DNA of 64,000 nt, taken from Diabrotica undecimpunctata (Eukaryota; Arthropoda; Insecta; Coleoptera; Chrysomelidae). This document shows, one piece after another, positions 11,573 to 23,242 of this stretch. The stretch lies in assembly GCF_040954645.1 (NCBI RefSeq), contig NC_092806.1, forward strand, positions 129,354,952-129,418,951, given 5' to 3'. Under the pieces are notes generated by a model. The model saw only the letters and a program-made list of their open reading frames with translations. It was not told the DNA's origin and made no database searches. A program made the position numbers and the translations under genes. Positions within the stretch are counted from its first letter, which is position 1. The number at the start of each line of letters is the position of its first letter.

Positions 11573-11835
11573 AGAGCTCAAATTTATCTTTTGCTCTTAT
11601 AGATATGACCTTGGATTGCTTATTTGACACAGTAGTTGTTCTTGCCTCATCGAAATTCCATACGGACTCAAATAGAAATCGGTATTTGGCACCTCTGTTA
11701 TCATTAAAAATAATTCTACTGCAGTTCGATTAAAGCCTCTCGCACGACCAATGGATGTTGCTTCAGGCTTTCTCAACCGACGTTTTGGGTGTCCAGCCAA
11801 AAACTAGTAGAGCCATGTTTTGCTGGCCATTTTTT
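11573..11835 (-). pseudogene. pogo/Tigger transposase fragment
   Basis: The minus strand reads LRKPEATSIGRARGFNRTAV, then after a frameshift YRFLFESVWNFDEARTTTV and SNKQSKVISI. This is the region leading into the first catalytic block of pogo-like transposases, where the usual wording is NVDETG; here the same place reads NFDEAR. Only about 85 codons remain. Confidence 0.8.
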
Positions 11836-11899
11836 TAATGATTAAAATTATGGTGTACATAATATATTACAGCTAGTTCATATTAACTTCAGTCGCAGT

Positions 11900-12310
11900 T
11901 AAAAATGTTAAAAATCGGTGACAGAATGATAGAACAAATACCGAAGATCTTATTAAATAAAATAATCGATGAAGTGAATATCCTTGCAAAAGGATCTTTC
12001 TTTGTCATCTTTATATTTAAAAACGAGAAACAAACCAACATCGAAATTTATCGAACAATATCTCTGCTATTACACATCTATAAATTATTCACTAAGATTA
12101 TAACCGCCTAAAGAATAAGCTAGACTTCTAAAAACATATTAAACAAGCTAGATTCAGAAAACATTTTAGCTCCATGGATCACTTCTAGTAGTTGCTGGGT
12201 TTTCAAAAGTCATTCGACATTCGATTCCATCAAATTATGGGCAGTTCCTAAAAACGTAAGAATCCTATTGAAAATAAGCAAAGTGCATTGTAGAAATAAT
12301 ATAAATCGAT
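11900..12310 (+). pseudogene. LINE RT fragment
   Basis: The plus strand reads IEIYRTISLLLHIYKLFTKI (RT motif 1 block), then a degraded segment and, in another frame, an SMDHF-like segment and the KAFDSI-like word (FKSHSTFDSIKLWAVP). It resembles RTE-type RTs with the YKLFTKIIT wording. Stops and frameshifts are frequent. Confidence 0.6.
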
Positions 12311-12459
12311 TACAACGCATGTTGTGACAGAAATGCGAAACCTGTGTCAGTCAAATTTGTTTTGATAATTATTCTACTGTAAATTCGCTGTCTTTTATCA
12401 ATGTTTCTGTGCCTAAAATGAATATGTTACACAATATTTGTGCTGTGAACTAATAAATA

Positions 12460-12537
12460 ATGAAAAAAATGTGTTTGTGTAAAGACCTGGAAATTGGACT
12501 TAAGAAAGAAATAGATAGCTGTTTAAAAGAAGAAAAA
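12460..12537 (+). CDS. Candidate short first exon (weak)
   Basis: An ATG at 12,460 opens 26 codons (MKKMCLCKDLEIG then KKEIDSCLKEEK) that stop exactly at a consensus donor, AAA|GTAAGT. The peptide is charged and amphipathic and not recognised. There is no independent support: no upstream promoter was identified and no partner exon was found. It could easily be chance. Confidence 0.2.
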
Positions 12538-12834
12538 GTAAGTGACAACTTTATATTACGATTTTATAGAATAAATTTGATATTTTATATTGCAGTTATT
12601 GTGACATTGCAAAACAGTGACAGTTGACTATAATATACAAGTTTTGTGCTTGAATCTTAATAATAGAAATTAATTTAAAAAGACGATATTTAAATAAATT
12701 ATAAAATTGTCAAATATATGGTGAATACGAAAATGATTCAATTAGTAGATGGCGCTGCGCATCAGTTCCTATTTAAAATATCTCTAGGGTCTAAACACAC
12801 TATTAATTCCTTTCGCGATGCGCTGTCTATTCGG

Positions 12835-13345
12835 TAAAATATTGGATGACATCTCGTTCCGTTTTCTCAGTTTTGGGTCTTTCTCAGCAAATCGTTCCAG
12901 CCCAAACCTGTCCAATCTCGTATGTTTGTAAGCTAGGAGCACTGGCTTAGTCCTGGTTCACGTTTTGCCTTCAATATTCCCCTTGATTAAGAGCTCTAGA
13001 AAATCGTATCTGTTGTTTCTCATTCATGTTCGAGGTATGCAGTTTTCCTCTTTTTATGATTTCAATGAGCTCACGTTCTCTGATCAAACAGAGAACTTTC
13101 AAGTTGGTGGTGTAGAAAGTCCAGTATTCGTAACATTTATCTATAACCAGGTTTCAAATGCTTTAAGTCTGTTTAAACTGCGAAGTTTTAGCGTCCCGCT
13201 TCAACTCCTTATAACAGTGTGGAATATATGTAACATTTTACAAAATTGTATCGTATTTGCAGATCGAGTGACCTATCACACAATAGGTTCGAGTTCGATT
13301 TTTAAGTCAGAATTTAGATCTTCATTGATCCAGCTATCCGGGTAT
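12835..13345 (-). pseudogene. LINE C-terminal region, heavily degraded
   Basis: On the minus strand the frame passing through 13,220 reads YSTLL-GVEA, MLRILDFLHH, HKKRKTAYLEHE and NIRDWTGL, separated by stops. This follows the usual LINE order (LLYGVEAWT, MLRISW, KKRKLAYLGHV, NIRDWTGL). The 141-codon plus-strand open frame at 12,965-13,390 is an antisense shadow of this element and not a gene. Confidence 0.65.
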
Positions 13346-13480
13346 TTAAACTTAGAAACTCTCTGCTATTATAACTGTTACATCCTATAACTGTGACAGT
13401 CGAAGTCAAAATTCTTCCAATGTAAAGAAATTAATTACTAAATTTACTAGACTGGGACTGGGTTCAGTGAACAGAGTGTA

Positions 13481-14760
13481 GGGTAGACTGGATACGGTTG
13501 TAACAATTTTCCTTTAATATTTCACAGGACAGCTATTACAGCTGTAATAGCTGTGCTGTACAACAACGATTAAAGCCGTTGATGTGAAAGCAAAATCATT
13601 TGTCTTTAAATTAATGTCAAAATCAGTAACTAAAGTAAAACAGTTTGGATGGAATATTTAAGTCATTTAAATAAGTGGTTGCGATTGTTATAACCGACCC
13701 CATACTAGGGGCGGTTGTAACACGAATGGGAGATAGTTTTAACTTTCGTAAAAATAATACATAAATCACGCATATAAAATCAGTTTTATTATTTTTAATA
13801 AGATTTATTAATAAAAAATACCAAACAAAATCTGAGTTTAAACAAATTATATTTCCCTATATTCAATCAGACTCATTGCAGTTTTGGCATAAATAATATC
13901 TACTCCCATTAGTACAGGCTACGTGAGACCATTGTTTGCAGCTACCTTGGCACTGAATCCAACTGTCTCCAGACCGACTCACTGAATAGGTCTCTAAGCA
14001 AATAAGACAATAATATTCTTCTTCTGATGGTGATTGTCTTTGATTACCTTTCCAGTAGATTATTCGAGTACTTTTTTTTGTTTGTCTATTTTTCAACCGT
14101 TTCTGTCGCTATTCATACTGCTTTCTACTAGCTTCCTTTTCAGGAGTATCTGTGTAGATAGCAGACTTTTTGGTATTTCTACCTCTGTTTCCTAGTTTTT
14201 CAGGTGAAGCTTTAGGGTAAGGCCATAAAAATCTCGGACGAGAACACAGCCTGCTTGCTTGTAGACGGTTCTGATTGCTGACGCAAAACAGCATCACGAG
14301 GAGAGATGTCTGATTCCAGATTTATTGTACGAGCTTGCAATTGTTGGCTAGGTTCTAGAGGTGTTTATCTATGCGGTGTTTTTGTTGCATGGAGCTCGGC
14401 GATTTCAAGTGGTGTAAGCATTTGATGGTCAATAAATGTTTCGTTTTTAGAATTGGCTGGGCGTACTATGATATTTGAATCACTTTTAGTAAATGTCTAT
14501 GATGCAGCCTGTTTAGTTGATGCTCTATTTTCGGGCTCAGTTGGGCTTACTGCGCTAAATGAAGGTGGATCCTCATTCATAAACGAAGGTGATAGTGATG
14601 GCGATTCGTCATCAGGTGCAAGTCTAATGTTATGCTGATTAGAAATGCCCACCTCTACAGTAGCATTTGGATTAGGCCTATCTGTCGCGAACGATGGCGC
14701 AAAATCAATTTCTTGAATAATGGGAAGAATGAAGTTACATAACAAAATTGGAATTTGTAT
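13481..14760 (-). mobile_element. pogo-like element, C-terminal half with PHD-like finger
   Basis: On the minus strand, from 14,760: a linker (EIDFAPSFATDRPNPNATV), a basic stretch (YPKASPEKLGNRGRNTKKSA, YTDTPEKEA), then a cysteine-rich finger at 13,866-14,015 with CLICLETYSVSR, WIQCQ, CKQWSHVAC and YYLCQNC, and a stop at 13,863. This C-terminal finger is typical of many insect Tigger-like transposases. The DDE core and DNA-binding part are absent. The presumed 3' terminus starts after TA at 13,479-13,480 with GGGTAGACTGGATACGG, and a related word (GGGGCGGTTGTAACA) recurs at about 13,708, as expected for subterminal repeats. Confidence 0.75.
13524..13559. repeat. 36-bp near-perfect palindrome
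   Basis: The inner 26 bp (13,529-13,554) is a perfect palindrome with half-site ACAGCTATTACAG. It extends to 36 bp with one mismatched pair (13,528/13,555). It lies in the 3' untranslated tail of the pogo-like element. Confidence 0.9.
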
Positions 14761-15670
14761 CCTTTGTTATTTTAGTATTGTTATTGTTATTATAGTACTT
14801 GTTTCTGGAGTAATATTGTTAAGAACCTATTTAACAAACAGTTTCTTTTTGGTTAATATTCTTTTGAAGTTACCTTAACGCTTTATCTATGTGTGATTTG
14901 ACATTTAGATAAAAATACTAAAGCAATAATTGGAGATAATATCTGTACATCTGTATATCTCCACTAATATATTATTAAAGCATGCATCATAAGCTTCAAG
15001 AACAATTATTTTAGTAAAGAAACATCTCTAGAAACGAGTGACTAATCTACTAAGTGAATTAATTGGTCGATAGATGTTAAGTAGGCCTGGTTTATACCAG
15101 AATTGGACAGGAAATTTTCAGTAAAACAATTCGTAAACCGTTAAAAAACTTAGATTGCTCTTAATTTTCTCGAAGGCAGATGTTAAATTACTCACTTTAT
15201 TTATATTTAAATAGCTACAGGAAGTATGAACTCACTCAATATTCAAGATTTATACTCTATACAGAAAAAATTTATGAAGATTATTAATTGATATAATAAA
15301 ACAAAAATAGAATATGAACAACTTGTCATTAAATTAATATTTTTTAAATATTTTTTGGTAAAAATGACAAAGATATTGACTTTTTTTATTTATAATTAGC
15401 TAACAGTGATTTAATTTTTTAACTGTTTTCATATATACCATCAAATATCATTAAAATTTTAAAATTGTATCTTCAATTCAATTTGTAGTAGAGTTGGGCC
15501 TGGGGTATGGCCCCGCTACCGTGGATTGACAATATTTCGTTTCAAGTCACAAGAACAAATAAGTGGAGGCAAATAGAGATGGCTTAAAAAATGACCCAAA
15601 AATTAGTCTACAAATGAAATATAAAGAAAACAAGCAGACTCTGTCTCCGCTTCAATCGGGATTTTTGTTA
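14761..15670. other. No recognisable gene
   Basis: AT-rich sequence between the pogo-like element and a LINE scrap. No motif seen. Confidence 0.4.
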
Positions 15671-15671
15671 T

Positions 15672-16035
15672 GAGATTATAAGAAGAGTCGTACAAAAAGC
15701 AAATAGACTGGCAGGATGTCTTGGCAAAACACTATATGGCAAAACAGACACATTAACATTAAAATGAAGTCAAGAATTTATAAAGCCAGTGTTCAATAAT
15801 GACATATGCCTCAGAAGCAAGACTCGACACAGTCACGACACAAAGGCTAGTGGAAACGGCAGAGATGAGAGTACTGAGAAGAATTACAGGAAATACGTTT
15901 AGAGATTGACAGAGAAGTAAACATATTAGAAGAAAATTTAACGCACAGTGTATAAACGATTGGACACTAAATAGAAAAAAAGAATGGAACAACCACATTA
16001 GCAGAATTATGGAGGCCCATGTCGTCTAGTTATCG
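15672..16035 (+). pseudogene. GAA-tailed LINE scrap (C-terminal region)
   Basis: This nucleotide sequence closely matches 33,265-33,660: GTACAAAAAGCAAATAGACT, TTTATAAAGCCAGTGTT and GAGAGTACTGAGAAGAATTA occur in both. It encodes the post-RT region of the same LINE family (SRIYKASV, TYASEA, EMRVLRRITGN, EWNNHISRI). It is truncated at both ends and runs into a different LINE at about 16,045. Confidence 0.8.
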
Positions 16036-16044
16036 ATCTTGACA

Positions 16045-16600
16045 AATGACTAACCTGGCAGACGCACATGCTTGCCAAAAGAAAACAACTGGGCATTAAA
16101 TTTGCACTGTTTGATTGGCCGAAACTCTAAATTACCTTTGGATAACAAACTGCTTATATACAAGGCAATCCTCAAGCCCATATGGACATATGATATTCAG
16201 CTATGGGGCACAGCTAGCAATTCTAATTTGGCAATCCTCCATCGCTTCCAGAATAAAGTGTTAAGGTGTATAGTAAATGCTACTTGGTATGTTACATCCT
16301 CCTCTATAGAAAAAGATCTGGAAGTGCCTTCCGTAAAAAAGTTGTAACAAGTTACAGTGTCAAATATGGTGAACGGATAAAAGTGCATCCCAATATACTC
16401 GCGAAACGGTTATTCGATACAATAATGAAGTGCGTAAGCTATAACGTTTTAAACCAAATGATCTACCTAATAGATTTAATATTTAAGCAAAACCAACTGT
16501 ATTTTTCGTTCTACTTTAATTATGGGATATGTAGTTGTGATTGTATTTTAATATTTTATTGCTTTTAACTTACATAAACTTTTCATAATAAATTAGTAAC
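16045..16600 (+). pseudogene. Jockey LINE RT C-terminus and 3' region
   Basis: The plus strand reads CLIGRNSKLPLDNKLLIYKA, ILKPIWTYDIQLWGTASNSN, LAILHRFQNKVLRCIVNATW, YVTSS, then after a frameshift SYSVKYGERIKVHPNILAKR. This is the conserved C-terminus of Jockey-type RTs. The AT-rich stretch after 16,440 is probably its 3' UTR. One frameshift lies near 16,340. Confidence 0.85.
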
Positions 16601-16839
16601 ATTTACAGTTGCTAAATAAAGAAAAGGAACTCTCCACTGGAAGTGGCTCCTACACGCTATGTAAATAAACAAATTACTTATTGTCCTTTATTTTTGGATA
16701 TATTTAATTTTAATTGGAGTTAATAAAAAAAAAGAGTTAACTTTATATCATCTTATAATATACAGAGAGATAATCTAATATGTTTTTCTTTGTAGGGTTT
16801 TAATTTTTTTAATACGTTATTCTTCTTGTTTCCTATTCC

Positions 16840-19413
16840 CCATTGATTTCGTTCTCTTATGGACTTAAATATTCTTCAGATGAGGAAGACTTGTTCTGGT
16901 TTTCGAACTTCATTTTCTTTAATGTGGGACCAACATCAGTTTTTGGAAGGTTTTCTTTATCGCTACTGTTACCAACTTTCTTCAGTTTTGTTTTATTCAG
17001 CATTTTAGACGTTTTAAACAGTTTCTTTTTTCATTTTCCTTTCTCTTTCTTCATCTTCTAGTTCTTTCTTGTAAGGTGACGACGTCAAAACTGCGGTTTT
17101 GCCGCGTCTTCTGTTATGTGTTGTATTTCTGATTCTTTCTTGTTCTTGGGGAGGTGGCATCAGACACCTTGGTGACATTATAGCAAAAGAAGTGAAAGGC
17201 TGCTCCATGGATGATCCAGAAGTGGACCAATCAGGTTGGGTTGGGGGTACCAATGTTACAGCATTGGAAGTATTTGACACAGAATTTGGCAGAAGGCAAG
17301 AAGAGGTATCTTTATCCAAAGTGACAGATTCGAGGCATGAATAGGTCTTTTTGCCCAGGGTGACTGATTTGAGGTAAACTAGGTAACTAGGTTACCCAAA
17401 CTAGGTAATTTGAGACAGGTACTTCCTTGACCATCTTGTTCAGGGATGAACACTGACGTTTGAAGAGTAGGACAGTTGTTTGATGTCGAAGGAAGGTTAG
17501 GTTGGTGATTTTAATCTAAGGGTCTCTCCGTTGTTTCAGCTGGTGCAAATAGGCTATCAGAAAACACGTCACGGTTAAAAGGATATATACCAGTTTTCTC
17601 AAAGCCCTTAACTGCTGTTTGAAATGAGGCTGCTCTTTGAAAAGCAGCACCGTAAAGTTTTGCGACTTGGGCAATTGTGACCGCTCATCCGGGATGGTTG
17701 ATCAACCACTTTCTGAGTTCTTGTTCATAGTAGGTATTAAGAAGAGCCATAAAAGAAACGTCCAGTGGCTGGAGCCGATGAGTCGTATGAGGAGGAAAGT
17801 AGAATATAATAACATTGTTTTCTTTCGCAATATTAGTCCATTCGATGCTTTTTAAGTGCGCTCTGTGTCCATCCAACAGAAGTAAGACTGGCTTGTCTGG
17901 TTTTGGGTTTGAAAACTCAACAAATTACTTAAACCAAACTAAAAAGCTTTTTGTTGTAATCCACTCTGTTTCATAGAAAAAAGCAAAGGATCCTGCTGGA
18001 GCATCGTCCATTAATGCAGGATTTTCTCTTTTTTGTGGAAATATAAACATTTTGGGCATGTAGTTTCCAGCAGCACTCATACAGGTCTCGGCTGTCACTA
18101 GTGTTCCTCTTTCAGATGAAGCTAAAGCACCTACTTGTTTCTTCCCCGTCATCGCTACAATTTTTGATGCCTTATTAGGAACCGTCGGGATTCCTGTTTC
18201 GTCAACAATATAGATATCCTTAGGGAAAATGTTATATTTCTTTAATATATCTTCTAACACGTCGAAAAATTTATTAACTGCATCTCGATTGAATCCCTTA
18301 GCTCGCGCCAAGAAAGTTTGCTCCGGAGAGCACAGCGAAAGTCTTGGATTCCTTTTTAGAAATGCAATCAGTCAATCTTTGCCAGCAGCTTTTTTGCTCC
18401 GGTTCAAGGTGTGATCAATTCTATTGACTTGAGCTAATTCAAACGCTAAATGGCGTAGCGTAGATCCATTAGTGTAAGGCCAAACAGCCTCTCTTCCATA
18501 TTGACAATATGTTAGGCTAATTCTTCTTCCTGTTCCTTGGAAAAAACACTTTTATAACGTTCAAGCATTTTTCTACACGATTCACTAGCTGACAACCCAA
18601 GTTCACGAGCCTTTTTTATGCGTCTCTCAAGTGTTGTCTGAGGAACGTGGAAATTAGCAGAAGCCTTTCGGTACTCCATTTGCCCATCTAAAACGGCTTG
18701 CACAGCGAATTTCATCCTCTCTTCATTCCAGCTCTGTCTATTCGTCGTCCTTTTGTACCGGCCCATTGTCAATCTGAAAAAACCACATAACTTAGGCTTT
18801 ATTTTTAATACATATAATATAAATCAGTAAATATATAAAAATCATAATTCAACAAAAACAAAATTATTTGATATTAATACGTATATGTATAAAGTTTTAT
18901 AGATATAGGATATCTTAGAATACTAATATACATTGATGTAAAACTATTTAATATTCAACACATTTAATAGTCTAGCATCGGGTAAAACGGGGACGTCACC
19001 GTTTTGGACAACTTCAAATGTCCCCGTTTTGTCCAACAGTGCTACATTGTAAAAACATGGCGTTCACCGCACTCCTCGTGAGCACTGATTCGTGATTACC
19101 AAGCAATATAAATGTGAAATTGAAAGCTTAAAAGCTAACAAATTCAAAGAAGTACTTACCGAATTTACTCCTGCCTGTATTAACCGCCTACAGAACCCAC
19201 AAAAGACAAGAAAATAGTTAAATAAATTTAGAAAAACTTCCGAATACTCGTTCAACCAAGCAGAGGTCACTAACTGTTCGAAAACCAACTTGTAATGGCA
19301 ATATGAACACCTGCTGCTAGTAATACCAACTTTAGTCGCTCATTATAGCATCACTTGACAGGGGTAGCCTGACCCCGTTTGATCCGACGTCCCCGTTTTG
19401 GACAACTCTCCCC
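16840..19413 (-). mobile_element. pogo/Tigger element, nearly complete, one terminus visible
   Basis: The minus-strand 5' end lies at 19,413 next to a TA (19,414-19,415) and begins GGGGAGAGTTGTCC then AAAACGGGGACGTC. Subterminal copies of the same words recur at 18,984-19,037 in both orientations. The transposase follows (17,014-18,772). I could not find the matching 3' inverted end; a Jockey 3' region lies immediately beyond, so the end is probably lost or below 16,840. Confidence 0.8.
17014..18772 (-). pseudogene. pogo/Tigger transposase, frameshifted
   Basis: From the ATG at 18,772: an HTH_psq-like N-terminus (MGRYKRTTNRQSW, YRKASANFHVPQTTLERRIK), the CENP-B-like region (SPEQTFLARAKGFNRDAVN), first catalytic block (IYIVDETGIPTV), second (LLLLDGHRAHLKS), third (FYFPPHTTHRLQPLDVSF), then a basic tail (RRRGKTAVLTSSPYKKELED). 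All three acidic residues of the DDD triad are present. Damage: a 4-bp duplication near 18,455 shifts the frame, and a TGA replaces the Trp of the KD-W-LIAF block. A TAA follows LVWFK at 17,925, and the tail is frameshifted after 17,030. The tail is Ser/Glu-rich (SSSSEEYLSP) and I see no PHD-like finger, unlike the copy at 13,481. Confidence 0.88.
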
Positions 19414-19415
19414 TA

Positions 19416-20685
19416 CACATCGCTGGATACCTCCGCTAGTTTTATTATGACCATTTTGGTAATTGTTTATAATGTTACACGACTCTTATGACTGTGTAGG
19501 ATTTCTTACTGGTTATTAAGTAGTATTACATTTGTTCAGTCAGCGGGCTACGCCTTTGTCATCCTACAGCCAGAATAAGATTAACATCCTCTGTTAATAT
19601 AAGAGATTACTTGTTCTGAAATATTAGGATTGTATTAATTTTTTTAATAACCATAAGATGATATGTCCTCATATCTAAGTTTACCGGAAAGTTATTAACC
19701 AGTTTTTTCGTTACAACTTAGAATTAAGGATTTCTGAGCAATGTTTCTGTTTCTAAACAACACAACAGTTATTGTTTTGTTTAGAAGCGACTTTATGTAA
19801 CAAAGTTTTTACTTCTCTAAAAATTGTAATATCGAACTGTTAAAACTGTTATATAATTTTAACAGAATATAATATACATAAATGTATTTATACTATCGTG
19901 AACAGGTAAACCAATACGGCTAACAGTGTGGTTTAAGGTAATGTTTATTTTTCTATAAATGAGTAAATGATTCACCTATTTTCAAATAACAATTTTTAGA
20001 AAAATAATTAAGATGAGGTTGTACGTAAAGAAACATCCCAGAACATAACCACATCATAAATAAGACATTTAAAGTCTGTTACGCAAATTGTTGATTGGCT
20101 CGAATTGGTCTGATTAAACTAACTCATAACATTGTTTGCAACTAATTCGCTGAAATATCCAACGGTATGACTCACTTATTAACGAAGTAATTTTACAGGT
20201 ACATCATGAATTAAGATTCTACGTAAAGTTTGTAGATGTGATTACGTTATTAGCATAAGTACTTTGTTGATCCGATTTTTCCACGGATAGAAATACGTGG
20301 GATTTTCCTCTTCTTAAAAATTACAGAAGTAAATATTTTGTATGTAATTTTTTTATGGTTTAGCATGTGATCGATGGTTTATGAATATTTTCTATAAATG
20401 AAACACTGATAGCGTAAATTATCTGTAGAATTTGGATGTAAAAATGAAGCTAGAGGCGATATACTTATACTTTTAGAGACTGATAATACCACCATATATA
20501 ACGAGTATAACGATTGTTAGCACAAAAGGAAGAAAACACATTTACCATGTATATAAAAGGAAACAAAATCATTCACAAATAATTATTTTATTGCAAGAAA
20601 ACAAGGTTTGTATCTAAAGACTAAATATATGTATCAAGGGACCATTTAGAAATTATAAAAAAGGTTATTAAAGAGGTTATTAAAA
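19416..20685. other. No recognisable gene
   Basis: AT-rich, no long frame, no motif seen. Confidence 0.4.
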
Positions 20686-20689
20686 AAAT

Positions 20690-21060
20690 ATACAATAATA
20701 CAGTATAAACGTTAAATTAGGAAACAAAATATCCAACGGTTTTAAGGTAACTAAAGGACTGAAACAAGTATGATGCCTGTTCCCAGTATTATTCAACATA
20801 TACATAGACGAAGCACTTAGGCGGTTGAAAATTAAGTCTAATGGTATGGGATTAAGTATCGGGGGCACTAAAGTAGACAAGTAGAATTTAGAATATATGG
20901 GTATGAAACTCTTAGAAGAATATAAAAATGGGGCTTAGAGGTTAATTTGAACAAAACCCAATATCTTTGTTCAGGAGAGAAAAACACTCAAAAGAACTTC
21001 TGAAGGTGACTGGTAAAATAAACACGGGAACCCAAAGGAGGATGGCGCTATAAACGGGTA
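20690..21060 (+). pseudogene. LINE RT fragment with catalytic block deleted
   Basis: The plus strand reads GNKISNGFKVTKGLKQ, LFPVLFNIYIDEALRRLK (motif B), GMGLSIGGTKVDK, then EYMGMKLLEEYKN and, one frame over, KWGLEVNLNKTQYLCSGEKN (motif D). The ADD-containing motif C that should lie between them is missing, by deletion at about 20,880. Confidence 0.85.
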
Positions 21061-21429
21061 TCTGCATTTATTATTATTAGCAGACGTAGACATACCTTTG
21101 TGTCAGATGATACATTAGCAATATGTTCTACATCATGTATGAAATAAAAAAAAATAATTGGATGTTATCAGCCCAATCTTTTTATTTGGAGCATATTGAG
21201 GTATAAAATATTGTGTATGTTTATTTATATTTAGATATAGTACATCTAATTACCAGTTAACAATTTTTAATTAGTCTTTTCATTTGAAATGAAAAAAAAT
21301 GATTTTTTTAAAGACATTCAAAGTATTTCTGAACATCTTCCATTTTCTAGGTGGTATTTTTCCTTGCCACAGAACCTTTTACTTAATCCCTTACACGATT
21401 TAACGTGATTGAGTACACAGTGGTAAGGA

Positions 21430-21910
21430 GGTGATTTGAATGGATATATTGGTAAAGAAAGAGCGGCAATAGAAACAGTTGATAGAGGCTTGGGAATGGG
21501 TATAAGAAGTACCTAATGAAGAAAATAGTGTGATTGACATTACAGTGAAATGGGGTTTGGCTATCATTAATACGTTCTTATTGGTGACTGAAGACCTGTA
21601 TGTTAGTAGCGGGGAAAGGGAAAGTCAGATAGAGTTTGTACTGGGTACAAGAAGTCAGGTAAAACAGGTTACCAACTCTAAAGTGATGATAGTGTGTGGG
21701 TATACCTAGTCAACACCGACCGCTGATAGTGAATATGGAGATAAAGATAGAGCGGAAAGAAAAGCAAGTAAAACACCAGAAATTTAAGCGGTGGAAGGAA
21801 GATAAGGGTTTGGCATGAGTCTTTAAGAGTAGAGTGTTGGAGGAGTTTAAGAAAAAAGATACGGTAAATGACTGGTCGTAAGCCAGCAGTAAAGTTTTGG
21901 TGCCGATTTA
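21430..21910 (+). pseudogene. LINE AP-endonuclease fragment
   Basis: The plus strand reads YIGKERAAIETVDRG, then ITVKWGLAIINTFL, VSSGERESQIEFVLGTRSQV and VTNSKVM. This follows the C-terminal half of LINE AP-endonucleases (HIG.., LAIVNTFF, YxSGxxxSQIDYIL, CKVIPGE). The catalytic Asp of the terminal SDH block is not visible. Stops and frameshifts interrupt it. Confidence 0.7.
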
Positions 21911-21920
21911 CTTGCGAAAA

Positions 21921-21984
21921 GTACATTGTGTTATGTACATGTTAAGTACATTGTGTTATGCAATGTACATGTTATGTACATTGA
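21921..21984 (+). repeat. Short tandem repeat, ~25-30 bp unit
   Basis: Two units and a partial third start with GTACATTGTGTTATG (21,921; 21,946) or GTACATTGA (21,976). The second unit has a 5-bp internal insertion. Confidence 0.85.
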
Positions 21985-22289
21985 ATGAGCAATAATGTGT
22001 GGGGGGTAATTCTATATCATCGATAATCGAACTATTCTCTGGCACTCAAATGACGAATTGACAAAATTTGAAAATCGCCTAACTCTGAATTCGTGGAAGT
22101 CGGGGTAGCGTTAGTCGAGGTATTACTGTATTCAGAATTGTTCATTTTTTTTAAGAGCAATGTAAAAAGGCTTCCGCATAATTCTACACCCACCCCTAGA
22201 ATAAACGAGTTTGAAATATTTCAACTCTTAACTCCCTGCTTATAGGGCTGATGGGTTTTAACTTATTTTTTTTTAGGATTATTTAATTA

Positions 22290-22352
22290 ATATTTATTTT
22301 TGTTTGGGAGGGGTCATGACCCCCGTGACCCTCCTCTTGGATCCGCCACTGA
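22290..22352 (-). mobile_element. hAT-type element terminus
   Basis: Read on the minus strand, the end begins CAGTGGCGGATCCAAGAGG followed by GGGTCACGGGGGTCATGACC. CAGTGGCGGATCCA is the usual start of a group of insect hAT elements. The body would lie to the left (22,000-22,290), where I see no transposase. The opposite end was not found, so this is probably a non-autonomous or truncated copy. Confidence 0.55.
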
Positions 22353-23170
22353 TCATCTTGCCTCTAAAATGTGATCTCGAATTTAATGACAAATGATTCT
22401 TAAAAATGACGGAATTGAAAAATAAGTACAATAAGTAGGTAGATACCATAAATATAAGCTGTTGTATACTTACTATAAGAGCAAATTTGGCAATCTAGCG
22501 CTGTATAGTTAACTGCCAAATAATAGGCAAAACACACAATTGTTTTTAGCAATATTAAATTTTTTTAATCTTGGTTGATACTTCAGTGTTAGTTAAACTT
22601 TAATTATATTCATTATTTACAATTTTTAGTCCGCTTTATATTAGTTTAAAGTATATGCCAAAAGATCAAATATATCTACTCATTAAACACGATTAAAATA
22701 TTAATATTAACCAGTAATTATTCTAGAATCATTTAATGGTAGTGATAGATTACAGTTTTAAGCAAAAATGTTATATTTATGCCAATTTTTAGTTTACAAA
22801 CGGTTTTGTTTTGGTTTAAGGTAATTGACTTCTAGCGGTAATCAATTTCAACTTAGATATGTAAATTAGTTGCCATTTTGTCGTCCTATTCCTTGTAATC
22901 AAAAACCGGAAATACTATTTTTAACACATATAATATACGAGGTAACATGTTAACATTAATAATTACAAAATTTACGCAAAATAAAATGCTAAGACTACAA
23001 GATATGCTAAAGCAGAGCAATAAAAGCTGTTAATACATGTCAAAGCGTAATTTTAGGCAAAATATACAGGGTGTCCATAAACGCTCTTCATAAAAGAAAA
23101 CTACAAACTCTAAAACTCATTTTAAGTCCACAAGGAATCTACGTTCCTGTATTTGGCTGTATACCATTAA
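22353..23170. other. No recognisable gene; mariner-type end word near 23,070
   Basis: AT-rich. TACAGGGTGTCCATAAACG at about 23,067 looks like the start of a mariner-type terminal repeat, but no partner or transposase is adjacent. Confidence 0.35.
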
Positions 23171-23173
23171 AAA

Positions 23174-23242
23174 ATTAATCAAAATCCTTAGTAAAAGGTA
23201 TATATTTAAAATATATACCTTTTACAAAGGATTTTAATTAAT
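23174..23242. repeat. Inverted repeat (hairpin), ~32-bp arms
   Basis: GTAAAAGGTATATAT (23,191-23,205) pairs perfectly with ATATATACCTTTTAC (23,211-23,225). The arms extend outward through ATTAATCAAAATCCTTAG and its near-complement with two mismatches. The loop is 5 bp. Confidence 0.9.

Noticed and set aside
12965..13390. 141-codon plus-strand open frame
   Set aside because: The opposite strand carries a decayed LINE C-terminus (YSTLL-GVEA, HKKRKTAYLEHE, NIRDWTGL), so the open frame is an antisense shadow.
16843..17344. Plus-strand open frames of 72 and 81 codons
   Set aside because: They are shadows of the minus-strand pogo/Tigger transposase tail.
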